From Promicromonospora sp042731755 (lineage in GTDB: Bacteria > Actinomycetota > Actinomycetes > Actinomycetales > Cellulomonadaceae): a DNA stretch of 64,000 nucleotides. A program made the translations under genes and the position numbers. The stretch lies in contig NZ_JBHWLR010000006.1 of NCBI RefSeq assembly GCF_042731755.1, forward strand, positions 186,001 through 250,000, in the 5' to 3' direction. Below the pieces are notes generated by a model, which was given only the letters and a program-made list of their open reading frames with translations, ran no database searches and had not been told where the DNA came from. Below, piece by piece: positions 1-7,738 of the stretch; position 1 is the first letter of the stretch, and the number at the start of each line of letters is the position of its first letter.

Positions 1-695
1 CCGACGTCGTCACCGCCCCCACGCCGCGCGCCGTGGACCTGCTCGCGCAGCACGCCGGGCTCAGCCACGCGATCCCCGTGTCCAACGGCATCGACACCGA
101 CCGGTACACCACCACCGTCCGCGACGGCCGCACCGAGCCGACGGTGCTGTTCGTGGGCCGCCTGGACCAGGAGAAGCGGGTCGACGAGATCATCCGCGCC
201 TTCGCCCTGCTCCCCGACGGCCTCCCGGGCCGCCTGGAGATCGTGGGCACCGGCGCGAAGGCCGACGACTGGGCCGCGCTCGCCGCCGAGTCCGGCGTCG
301 CGGGGCGCGTCCGGTTCCGCGGGTACGTGCCCGACGACGAGCTGCTCACCGCCTACTCCGAGGCCGACCTGTTCTGCATGCCCGGGGTGGCCGAGCTGCA
401 GAGCCTGGTCACGCTGGAGGCCATGGCCTCGGGCCTGCCGGTGGTCGCCGCCGATGCGATGGCGCTGCCCCACCTGGTGCGCCCCGGCGTCAACGGCTGG
501 CTCTACACGCCGGGCGACGTGCGCGAGCTGGCCAACCGGCTGGGCGACCTCCTGGCGGACGCCGGGCTGCGCCACCGGATGGGCGCCGCGAGCCGCGAGC
601 TCGTCGCCGCGCACGCCGTGGACGGCACCCTCGACGCGTTCGCGGAGATCTACGAGAAGGTCCACGCCATGCGCGCGACCCCCGCGGCCGCCTGA
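1..695 (+). CDS. GT4-type glycosyltransferase, 3' part only
   Basis: The reading frame is open to the left window edge, so only the last 230 or so residues are present and the start lies outside. Visible is the C-terminal Rossmann half of a GT-B retaining glycosyltransferase: the LFVGRLDQEKRVD strand-loop that opens the donor domain (about residue 50), then VRFRGYVPDDEL, and an E-x7-E motif (ELQSLVTLE) followed by AMASGLPVVAAD, which in GT4 enzymes contacts the nucleotide sugar. It should move a sugar from an NDP- or GDP-donor to a lipid or glycan acceptor at the inner membrane face; the acceptor cannot be read from the sequence. It ends just before a long hairpin. Confidence 0.85.
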   Translation, partial: DVVTAPTPRAVDLLAQHAGLSHAIPVSNGIDTDRYTTTVRDGRTEPTVLFVGRLDQEKRVDEIIRAFALLPDGLPGRLEIVGTGAKADDWAALAAESGVAGRVRFRGYVPDDELLTAYSEADLFCMPGVAELQSLVTLEAMASGLPVVAADAMALPHLVRPGVNGWLYTPGDVRELANRLGDLLADAGLRHRMGAASRELVAAHAVDGTLDAFAEIYEKVHAMRATPAAA

Positions 696-714
696 CGCCG
701 CCCCCGCCTTTCCC

Positions 715-762
715 ACGTGTCAGACCCTCAGGTCACCCGAGGGACCTGAGGGTCTGACACGT
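715..762. terminator. 20-bp perfect hairpin between convergent genes (family 1 repeat)
   Basis: Arms 715-734 and 743-762 are perfect inverted repeats around an 8-nt loop. The arm core GTGTCAGACCCTCAGGTC closely matches hairpins at 58904-58951 and 62047-62091. It lies between two converging stop codons (695 and 779), so a bidirectional factor-independent terminator is the simplest reading, although no T-tract follows. Confidence 0.75.
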
Positions 763-778
763 CTCCCGCGGGAAGGGG

Positions 779-2137
779 TCAGCCGCCGAAGACCGGCGCC
801 ACCGCCTTGACCAGCTCGTTGCCGCCGAGCACCAGGAACATCGCGGCCACCAGCACCAGGATCACGTTGACCCACCAGCGGTTGCGCCACTGCTGCGGCA
901 CCGCCCTCGAGTTCATGAGGAACAGCAGGGTCAGCGCGAGGAAGGGCATGAACAGCGAGCCCAGCGCGCCGTAGACCACGACGAGCAGGATCGGCTTGTC
1001 GAGGAACAGCAGCGCCATCGGCGGGAACGTCAGCCAGAGGATGTACCACCGGTAGTAGGTTCCGCCGGCGCCGCGGCGGCGGTCGTCGGCGGGCAGGTTG
1101 CGCATCGTGGCCACGAAGTCGGCGAACATGAGCGACACGCCGTGCCAGACGCCGATCACCGACGAGAACGTCGCGGCGAAGAAGCCGACCAGGAACAGCG
1201 GCGCCATGAACGTCCCGTACCGCTGGGCGAGCACGTCGGCGACGTCGACCAGCCCCTGCTCGCCGTCCGCCACGGCCAGGCCCGCGGAGTACAGCAGCTC
1301 GGAGCCCACGATCAGCATGGCGATCACGAAGACGCCGGACATGAAGTACGCCCACGCGTTGTCGATCCGCATGACCCGCATCCAGCGGGGCGTGTCCCAG
1401 CCCTTCTCAGTGAGCCAGTACCCGTAGGCGGCCAGGGTGATGGTGCCGCCGACGCCGCCCGCCAGGCCGAGCGTGTTGAGCACCGCACCCTCCGGGATGA
1501 TCGGCACCAGGCCGGCCAGGATCTCGCCGAGGTTCGGCGTCGTCAGCGCCGCCGACCCCACCACGGTCACGAACATGACGCCGATCAGCACGGCCATGAC
1601 GTTCTCGAACGGCTTGTACTTGCCGAACCAGACCAGCAGCAGGCCGGCGACGCCGGAGATCATGGCCCAGTACCGGATGTCCAGCACCGGGAACAGGCCG
1701 TTCAGCGCGAGGCCGACGCCGGACATCGCCGCCGCGCCGTAGCTGAAGCCCCAGACGACGACGTAGACGCCGAAGTAGACGACCGCCCACAGGCCGAGCG
1801 ACTTCCAGCCGTCGAAGATCGTGCGGCCGGTCGCGAGCGTCCAGCGGCCGGCCCCCTCGACCAGCGCGATCTTCACGACGACACCGAGGATCACCGCCCA
1901 CAGCAGCGCGTAGCCGTAGTTGCTGCCCGCGACCATCGTGGCGACGAGGTCGCCGGCGCCGATGCCGGTGGCCGCGACGACCAGACCAGGGCCGATGATC
2001 CGCCAGCGCGGTTTCTCCAGGGACTCACCGCCCCCGGGACCGGCGTCCCCCGAACCGGCCGTGGCCGTCGTCGGCGGGCCGGCCGTGGGCCGGTCCCCTG
2101 GAACCCCCTGCGAAGTGACCTCATTGTCCTTTTCCAT
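779..2137 (-). CDS. Nramp-superfamily membrane transporter, non-canonical metal site
   Basis: 452 residues with about 11 hydrophobic segments after a 40-residue polar Pro/Gly/Thr-rich N-terminus. The first segment (IIGPGLVVAATGIGAGDL...AGSNYGY) has the layout of Nramp TM1, but the canonical DPGN metal motif is replaced by GAGD. The segment expected to correspond to TM6 has no Met-Pro-His (GGTITLAAYGYW). Fold membership is therefore likely, but Mn2+/Fe2+ transport should not be assumed. The start at 2137 is preferred over an in-frame ATG at 2158 because a TACAGT -10 element lies exactly 6 nt upstream, a leaderless arrangement. It is divergent from the peptide ABC operon and shares its control region. 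Confidence 0.75.
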   Translation of the reverse strand: MEKDNEVTSQGVPGDRPTAGPPTTATAGSGDAGPGGGESLEKPRWRIIGPGLVVAATGIGAGDLVATMVAGSNYGYALLWAVILGVVVKIALVEGAGRWTLATGRTIFDGWKSLGLWAVVYFGVYVVVWGFSYGAAAMSGVGLALNGLFPVLDIRYWAMISGVAGLLLVWFGKYKPFENVMAVLIGVMFVTVVGSAALTTPNLGEILAGLVPIIPEGAVLNTLGLAGGVGGTITLAAYGYWLTEKGWDTPRWMRVMRIDNAWAYFMSGVFVIAMLIVGSELLYSAGLAVADGEQGLVDVADVLAQRYGTFMAPLFLVGFFAATFSSVIGVWHGVSLMFADFVATMRNLPADDRRRGAGGTYYRWYILWLTFPPMALLFLDKPILLVVVYGALGSLFMPFLALTLLFLMNSRAVPQQWRNRWWVNVILVLVAAMFLVLGGNELVKAVAPVFGG

Positions 2138-2143
2138 GGCGTG

Positions 2144-2149
2144 ACTGTA
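2144..2149 (-). promoter_or_regulatory. -10 element TACAGT, leaderless start of the Nramp-like gene
   Basis: TACAGT on the minus strand ends 6 nt before the ATG at 2137. No Shine-Dalgarno sequence is present. The same spacing recurs before about ten other starts in this window. Confidence 0.5.
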
Positions 2150-2223
2150 CCCAGGCATTTCACCCACCCAAAAGGGACGCGCCCCACACCGGCCCGTGTC
2201 ACAGAGGTTTAACAGGACCGTTA

Positions 2224-2269
2224 TGTATTGCATACACGACTGACCCTGTGGGAGTGATTGTATGCAATC
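2224..2269. promoter_or_regulatory. Paired palindromic operator, probable GntR/FCD site
   Basis: Two pseudo-palindromes face each other: TGTATTGCATACA (2224-2236) and GATTGTATGCAATC (2256-2269). The 10-mer ATTGCATACA at 2227-2236 is repeated inverted at 2259-2268, so the centres are about 32 bp (three helical turns) apart. ATTGTAT-CAAT-like palindromes are typical of FCD-type GntR regulators, and one is encoded in the downstream operon (9352-10146). Placement between the divergent Nramp-like gene and the binding-protein gene suggests autoregulated control of both; the pairing with that regulator is inference. Confidence 0.6.
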
Positions 2270-2299
2270 GTCCTTCTCAGACCCGGATTGGATTCTCCA

Positions 2300-3955
2300 G
2301 TGCGCACTCCCCTGCCGCCGCGGCTGCGCGGCCCACTCGCCCCCGCCGCCGGCCTTCTCGCCGCGGCGCTCGTCCTGTCCGGCTGTCAGGAGGTGCAGAC
2401 CGCCGCCCCCGTGCAGGAGACGGCTGACGTCACCGGCGTCACCCTGGACGGCCGGACGATCTCCGAGGGCGGAGACCTCGTCATGGCCCTCTCGGCCGAG
2501 CCCGACGTGCTCGACCCGACCACGTCGTCGTCGCTCTACACGCGCTACGTCATGCAGACGATGTGCGAGAAGCTCTACGACATCGACGAGGCGGGTGAGA
2601 TCGTCCCGATGCTCGCCACCGAGCTGCCCGAGGTGTCCGACGACGGCCTCACCGTCACCTTCCCGCTCAAGGAGGGCGTGCAGTTCGCCGACGGCACGCC
2701 GTTCGACGCCGAGGCCGTGAAGACCTCGATCGAGCGCCACCTCACCAAGGAGGACTCGTCGCGCCGCAGCGAGCTGGGCCCGATCGAGCAGGTGACCGCC
2801 GTCGACGACACCACGGTCGAGATCACCTACGAGACGCCGTTCGCGCCGCTCACCGCCGTGCTGGCCGACCGCGCGGGCATGATCATGTCGCCGACCGAGC
2901 TCGAGAAGGCCGGCGACGACTTCGGCGAGCACCCCGTCTGCGTCGGCGCCTTCAAGTTCGCCGAGCGCGTGCCGCAGACGTCGATCACGGTCGAGCGCGA
3001 CCCGCTGTACTACGACGCCGAGAACGTGCACCTGGACTCGATCACCTACCGCATCATCACGGACGCCAGCATCCGCTCCGCCAACCTGCGCTCCGGCGAC
3101 GTCCAGGTGGCCGACACCCTCTCGACCCAGGACCTCGCCGAGCTGGAGGACGCCGAGGGCGTGGGCCTCCTGGAGGTCGGCTCCCTGGGCTACCAGGCCA
3201 TGACGGTCAACGTGGGCAACACCGACGGCGTCGGCGCCCCGCCCGGGAAGATCGACACCCCGATCGCCACGGACCCGCGGGTGCGCGAGGCCCTCTCGAT
3301 GGCCGTGGACCGCGAGCAGCTCGTGAAGTCCGTCTTCAACGACCGGTTCGACCCGGCCTGCTCGCCCATCTCCCCCGCGTCCACGTTCAGCACCGCGGCG
3401 AGCGAGGCGTGCCCGGAGTACGACCCCGAGGGCGCCAAGGCGCTCCTGGAGGAGGCCGGCGCGGACGTGCCGTACAAGATCGAGATCAAGGTGACCAACA
3501 CGCCCGACACCCTGCGCCTGGCGCAGGCCGTGCAGGCCTCGGTGGCCGAGGGCGGGTTCGAGCTGACGATCGTGCCCGTCGAGTACTCCTCGCTGCTGGA
3601 GGTCCAGGAGCAGGGCGACTTCGACCTGCTGCAGCTCGGCTGGTCGGGCCGCGTGGACCCGCACGGCAACATGTTCAACTTCCTGTCCACGGGCGCCGGC
3701 AACAACTACTCCGGGTACAGCAACCCCGAGGTCGACGACCTGCTCACCGAGGCCGCCACCGTGATCGACCCGGCCGAGCGGGCCGACCTGTACGGCCAGG
3801 TCGTCACGCAGGTCCAGGAGGACAACCCGATCATCTACCTCTACCGGACGCGCAGCATGACCGGCTACGCCGACGAGGTGGCGGGCATCTCCACGTACGC
3901 CGACGGCGTGGTCCGGCTGAGCCACGCCGCGTTCGTCGACCCGAACGAAGGCTGA
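2300..3955 (+). CDS. ABC transporter family 5 substrate-binding lipoprotein (peptide type)
   Basis: 551 residues from the GTG at 2300. The start is chosen because it gives a short basic n-region, a hydrophobic stretch and a lipobox (LVLSGC), so the mature protein is lipid-anchored outside the membrane. The frame is open to 2258, but the longer N-terminus would spoil the signal. The body has family-5 features (dipeptide/oligopeptide/glutathione/nickel binding proteins): DLVMALSAEPDVLDP at the mature N-terminus, FADGTPFDAEAVKTSIER, and AVDREQLVKSVF in the middle. It is the first gene of a seven-gene unit with its own permeases, ATPase and a gamma-glutamyl hydrolase, so the ligand may be a gamma-glutamyl peptide or thiol; this is inferred from context only. 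Confidence 0.88.
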   Translation: MRTPLPPRLRGPLAPAAGLLAAALVLSGCQEVQTAAPVQETADVTGVTLDGRTISEGGDLVMALSAEPDVLDPTTSSSLYTRYVMQTMCEKLYDIDEAGEIVPMLATELPEVSDDGLTVTFPLKEGVQFADGTPFDAEAVKTSIERHLTKEDSSRRSELGPIEQVTAVDDTTVEITYETPFAPLTAVLADRAGMIMSPTELEKAGDDFGEHPVCVGAFKFAERVPQTSITVERDPLYYDAENVHLDSITYRIITDASIRSANLRSGDVQVADTLSTQDLAELEDAEGVGLLEVGSLGYQAMTVNVGNTDGVGAPPGKIDTPIATDPRVREALSMAVDREQLVKSVFNDRFDPACSPISPASTFSTAASEACPEYDPEGAKALLEEAGADVPYKIEIKVTNTPDTLRLAQAVQASVAEGGFELTIVPVEYSSLLEVQEQGDFDLLQLGWSGRVDPHGNMFNFLSTGAGNNYSGYSNPEVDDLLTEAATVIDPAERADLYGQVVTQVQEDNPIIYLYRTRSMTGYADEVAGISTYADGVVRLSHAAFVDPNEG

Positions 3956-3966
3956 GAGCACCTCCG

Positions 3967-4920
3967 ATGCGTCGTTACCTCCTCGTCCGCCTCGGACAGT
4001 CGGCGATCACGCTGCTGCTGGCGTCGATGGTGATCTTCCTGGGCGTGCGCATGCTGCCCGGCGACCCCGCGCTCGCGATGGCGGGCGAGGAGGCCACGCC
4101 GGAGCGGCTCGCCATGATCCGCGCCGACCTCGGCCTGGACCAGCCGGTCTGGGTGCAGTACGGGCGGTTCCTCGCCGAGGTCGCCTCGGGCGACCTCGGC
4201 GAGTCCACCCGCACCGGGGCGTCCGTCGCGAGCATGATCGGCGCCACGCTGCCCGTGACGCTCTGGCTGTCGCTCTACGCGATCGTCGTTGCCGTCGTGA
4301 CCGGCGTGGCGCTCGGCCTGCTCGCCGAGCGCTACCGCGGCCGCTGGCCCGAGTGGGTCGCCAACGCGGCCGCGCTGACCAGCCTGTCCGTGCCGAACTT
4401 CTGGCTCGGCATGCTCGCGATCCTCTACCTGTGCATCGGCCTGGGCCTGTTCCCGGCGTCGGGCTACGTGCCGCTCACCGACGACCCGGTGGGCTGGCTG
4501 GTGCACCTGACCCTGCCGGCGCTGATCCTCGGCACGGGCCTGGCCGCCGTCATCATGCGGCAGACCCGCGCCTCCATGATCGAGGCCATGCGCACCGACT
4601 ACGTGCGCACGGCCCGCGCCAAGGGCCTCGGCCGCACCCGCGTGCTGCTGCGGTACGGGCTGCGCAACTCCCTGATCGTCGTGGTCACGATCGCCGGGCT
4701 CCAGCTCGGCGGCCTCATCTCGGGCGCCGTCGTGACCGAGCAGATCTTCGCCCTGCCGGGGTTCGGCAAGCTCACGCTCGACGCCGTCTTCCAGCGCGAC
4801 TACCCGGTGATCCAGGCCGTCGTGGTGCTCACCACGGTGGGCTACGTGCTGGTCAACCTCGCCGTGGACGTCCTGTACTCCGTCATCGACCCGCGTATCC
4901 GAGTGGGAGGTCGCTCATGA
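3967..4920 (+). CDS. Peptide-type ABC transporter permease (DppB-like)
   Basis: 317 residues. The N-terminus MRRYLLVRLGQSAITLL is typical of DppB/OppB proteins, and the first membrane helix is followed by the LPGDPA motif. The EAA loop that docks the ATPase reads DYVRTARAKGLGRTRVLLRYGLRN (about residues 212-235). The C-terminus DVLYSVIDPRIR is the usual family ending. The ATG at 3967 lies 12 nt after the binding-protein stop; translation then couples directly into the second permease through an ATGA overlap. Role: one half of the membrane channel. Confidence 0.92.
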   Translation: MRRYLLVRLGQSAITLLLASMVIFLGVRMLPGDPALAMAGEEATPERLAMIRADLGLDQPVWVQYGRFLAEVASGDLGESTRTGASVASMIGATLPVTLWLSLYAIVVAVVTGVALGLLAERYRGRWPEWVANAAALTSLSVPNFWLGMLAILYLCIGLGLFPASGYVPLTDDPVGWLVHLTLPALILGTGLAAVIMRQTRASMIEAMRTDYVRTARAKGLGRTRVLLRYGLRNSLIVVVTIAGLQLGGLISGAVVTEQIFALPGFGKLTLDAVFQRDYPVIQAVVVLTTVGYVLVNLAVDVLYSVIDPRIRVGGRS

Positions 4921-5804
4921 CCGTCATCGAGCACAGCGATCTGTCGCCCGAGCAGGCGCCCGTCGCCGTGGGCCCGCGCCGGCTGCTGTCCCGGCTGCGC
5001 ACGCCGCAGGCGATCACCGGCGCCGCCATGCTCGCCGTGGTGGTGCTGGCCGGGCTCCTCGCGCCCCTGCTGGCCCCGCACGGCCCGGCCGAGGTGCACT
5101 TCGACGCCCCGTTCCAGCTGCCCGGCACCGTCGGCTTCGCGCTCGGCACGGACGACCTGGGCCGCGACGTGCTGTCCCGGATGATGTACGGCATCCGGGC
5201 GTCGCTCATGGTGGGCGTCGTCGCGGTCGGCCTCGCCGTCGTCGTCGGGACGCCGCTCGGGCTGGCCGCCGGCTACTGGCGCCTGCTCGACGCGCCCGTC
5301 TCGCGCCTGACCGACGTGACGCTCGCGTTCCCGTTCCTCATCCTCGCCGTCGGCCTGGCCGCCATCAACGGGCCCAGCCTGGCCGGGGCCGCGATCTCGC
5401 TCGGCATCGCGCAGGTGCCGACCATGGTGCGCGTGGTGCGCGCCGAGACCATGCGCCTCAAGGAGAGTCCCTTCGTGCTGGCCGCGACCGCGATGGACGC
5501 GTCCGGGCCCCGGATCCTCGCGCAGCACATCCTGCCCAACTGCCTGTCCGCGATCATCGTGCAGGCCACGGTGATCATGCCGGCGGCGGTCCTGGGCGAG
5601 GCCGTGCTCTCGTTCCTCGGGCTCGGCATCCAGCCGCCCACCCCGTCTCTGGGCATCATGCTCTCGGACGCGCAGCAGTACCTGGGCCGCGCGCCCACCG
5701 CCGCGCTGTTCCCCGGGCTGGCCATCGTGGCCATCTGCCTCGGCTTCAACCTCCTCGGGGACGCCCTGCGCGACGCCCTCGACCCGACCACCGACCGTAA
5801 GTGA
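4917..5804 (+). CDS. Peptide-type ABC transporter permease (DppC-like)
   Basis: 295 residues, started at an ATG that overlaps the previous stop (ATGA) and has a strong GGGAGG ribosome site 6-7 nt upstream. It has the DppC order: cytosolic N-terminus, first helix, a periplasm-facing segment with HFDAPFQLPG...LGTDDLGRDVLSRMMYGIRASL, and an EAA-like loop around ATAMDASGPRILAQHILPN. It forms the other half of the channel with the protein at 3967-4920. It ends at a GTGA overlap with the next gene. Confidence 0.92.
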   Translation: MTVIEHSDLSPEQAPVAVGPRRLLSRLRTPQAITGAAMLAVVVLAGLLAPLLAPHGPAEVHFDAPFQLPGTVGFALGTDDLGRDVLSRMMYGIRASLMVGVVAVGLAVVVGTPLGLAAGYWRLLDAPVSRLTDVTLAFPFLILAVGLAAINGPSLAGAAISLGIAQVPTMVRVVRAETMRLKESPFVLAATAMDASGPRILAQHILPNCLSAIIVQATVIMPAAVLGEAVLSFLGLGIQPPTPSLGIMLSDAQQYLGRAPTAALFPGLAIVAICLGFNLLGDALRDALDPTTDRK

Positions 5805-7738
5805 GTGTCATGACCTCCGCTCCGTCCGCCCGGCCCACCTCGCCGTTCGTCCGCCCCACCACCCCGGCCACGCGGCCCGACCTGCGGGGCACGTTCGGGA
5901 TGGTGGGCTCCACCCACTGGATCGCCACCGCGAGCGCCCAGGCCGTGCTCGAGCGCGGCGGCAACGCGTTCGACGCTGCGGTCGCCGGCGCGTTCGTGCT
6001 GCACGTCGTGGAGCCGCACCTCAACGGGCCGGGCGGTGACATGACCGGCGTCTTCGTGACGGCGGACGAGCCGGCGCACCCGCGCGTCCTGGTGGGCCAG
6101 GGTCCGGCGCCCGCGGGCGCCACGATCGAGCACTACCGGTCCGAGGGCCTCGACCTGGTGCCCGGCTCGGGCGCGCTCGCGGCGGCGGTGCCGGGCAGCG
6201 TCGACGCCTGGCTGCTGCTGCTGCGCGACCACGGCACCTGGGACCTCGGCGACGTGCTGGCCTACGCGATCGGGTACGCCCGCGACGGGCACCCCCTGCT
6301 GGAGCGGGTCACGGGCACCCTGCGCACCGTCGCGGACCTGTTCCGGGACCACTGGCCCACGTCGGCGGCCCACTGGCTGCCGGACGGCGAGGTGCCAGCG
6401 CCGGGCACGGTCGTCACCAACCCGGAGTACGCCGACCTGCTGGACGCCGTGGTCGCGGCGGGTGCCCAGGCCCCGGACCGCGCGGCGGCGATCGACCTGG
6501 CTCGCGCCGCGTGGCGCGAGCGGGTGGGCGCGGCCGTCGAGGAGTTCGTGGCCACGCCGCACCGGCACTCCGACGGCGGCGACCACGCCGGCGTCATCAC
6601 GGCGGCGGACGTCGCGGCCTTCTCGGCGTCGTACGAGGACGCCACGACCGTCACGTTCCGCGGGTACACGATCGCCAAGACCGGCGCGTGGGGCCAGGGC
6701 CCGGCGCTGCTGGCCACCCTGAAGATCCTGGAGGGGCTCGACGACGCCGCGCTGGACCCGTCCACGGAGCTCGGCGCGCACACGGTCATCGAGGCGCAGA
6801 AGCTGGCGCTGGCCGACCGCGACGTCTGGTACGGCGACCCGGCCGCGGACGACGTACCGCTGACGTACCTGCTGAGCGAGGAGTACGCGGCCGCGCGCCG
6901 GGCGCTGATCACGGACGCCGCGAGCCACGAGCTGCGCCCGGGCGACGTGCCGGGGCGGACGACGCCCCCGGCGCCGGTGCTGCGCACCGAGTACGCCACG
7001 AGCGCGCCGGCGGGGTCACTGCCGGGCGCACCCGGGGGCGGCGCGGCGGCGGGCGTGGGCGAGCCGACGGTGCCCGCGCCCGGCGTGGGCGAGCCGACCG
7101 TGCCGGCACCCACCACCGAGCCCGACTCGCCGGAGCACACCGGCGCCACCCGCGGCGACACGTGCCACATCGACGTCGTGGACCGCTGGGGCAACATGGT
7201 CTCGGCCACGCCGTCGGGCGGCTGGCTGCAGTCCTCCCCCACGGTGCCCGGCCTGGGCTTCTGCCTGGGCACGCGCCTGCAGATGACGTGGCTGGACGAG
7301 GCGTCGCCGTCGGCCCTGACGCCCGGGCGGCGTCCCCGGACCACGCTGACGCCCACCCTGGTGCTGCGGGACGGCGAACCCGTGATCGCCCTCGGCTCGC
7401 CGGGCGGCGACCAGCAGGACCAGTGGCAGCTCCTGTTCCTGCTGCGGGTGCTGGTGGGCGGGTACACGCCGCAGCAGGCGATCGACGCGCCCGCGCTGCA
7501 CACGACGTCGTTCCCCGGCTCGTTCTGGCCCCGCACCTGGACGCCGGGCGGGGCGGTCGTGGAGGACCGGCTGGGCGACGACGTCATCGCCGCGCTGGAG
7601 GGCCGCGGCCACGTCGTGACCCGGGCCGGCGACTGGGCGCTGGGGCGCCTGTCCGCCGTGACCCGCGACCCGGCCACGGGCCTGCTGGGCGCGGCCGCCA
7701 ACCCGAGAGGAGCGCAGGGATATGCCGCAGGACGCTGA
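5801..7738 (+). CDS. Gamma-glutamyltransferase-family Ntn hydrolase
   Basis: 645 residues from the GTG at 5801 (GTGA overlap with the permease stop; an in-frame ATG at 5810 is the alternative). No signal peptide is visible, so the enzyme is probably cytosolic, unlike classical exported GGT. Family landmarks: GMVGSTHWIATASAQAVLERGGNAFDAAVA at the N-terminus, and GDTCHIDVVDRWGNMVSAT, whose Thr (about residue 454) should be the autocatalytic nucleophile, leaving a small subunit of about 190 residues with GRRPRTTLTPTLVLRDGEPV and GSPGGD. Just before the cleavage site is a flexible linker with a 30-bp tandem duplication. Sitting inside a peptide ABC operon, it probably splits imported gamma-glutamyl compounds. 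Confidence 0.85.
   Translation: MSVMTSAPSARPTSPFVRPTTPATRPDLRGTFGMVGSTHWIATASAQAVLERGGNAFDAAVAGAFVLHVVEPHLNGPGGDMTGVFVTADEPAHPRVLVGQGPAPAGATIEHYRSEGLDLVPGSGALAAAVPGSVDAWLLLLRDHGTWDLGDVLAYAIGYARDGHPLLERVTGTLRTVADLFRDHWPTSAAHWLPDGEVPAPGTVVTNPEYADLLDAVVAAGAQAPDRAAAIDLARAAWRERVGAAVEEFVATPHRHSDGGDHAGVITAADVAAFSASYEDATTVTFRGYTIAKTGAWGQGPALLATLKILEGLDDAALDPSTELGAHTVIEAQKLALADRDVWYGDPAADDVPLTYLLSEEYAAARRALITDAASHELRPGDVPGRTTPPAPVLRTEYATSAPAGSLPGAPGGGAAAGVGEPTVPAPGVGEPTVPAPTTEPDSPEHTGATRGDTCHIDVVDRWGNMVSATPSGGWLQSSPTVPGLGFCLGTRLQMTWLDEASPSALTPGRRPRTTLTPTLVLRDGEPVIALGSPGGDQQDQWQLLFLLRVLVGGYTPQQAIDAPALHTTSFPGSFWPRTWTPGGAVVEDRLGDDVIAALEGRGHVVTRAGDWALGRLSAVTRDPATGLLGAAANPRGAQGYAAGR
7052..7111 (+). repeat. 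Two tandem 30-bp copies inside the GGT-family gene
   Basis: 7052-7081 and 7082-7111 are near-identical and each encodes GVGEPTVPAP. The duplication lies in the linker just ahead of the predicted autoproteolysis site, where length variation is usually tolerated. Confidence 0.9.

Noticed and set aside
2138..3961. A long open minus-strand frame extending the Nramp-like protein to about 1060 residues
   Set aside because: It is the antisense shadow of the binding-protein gene; the extension is Arg/Gly/Val-rich without a fold, and a leaderless promoter fixes the start at 2137.
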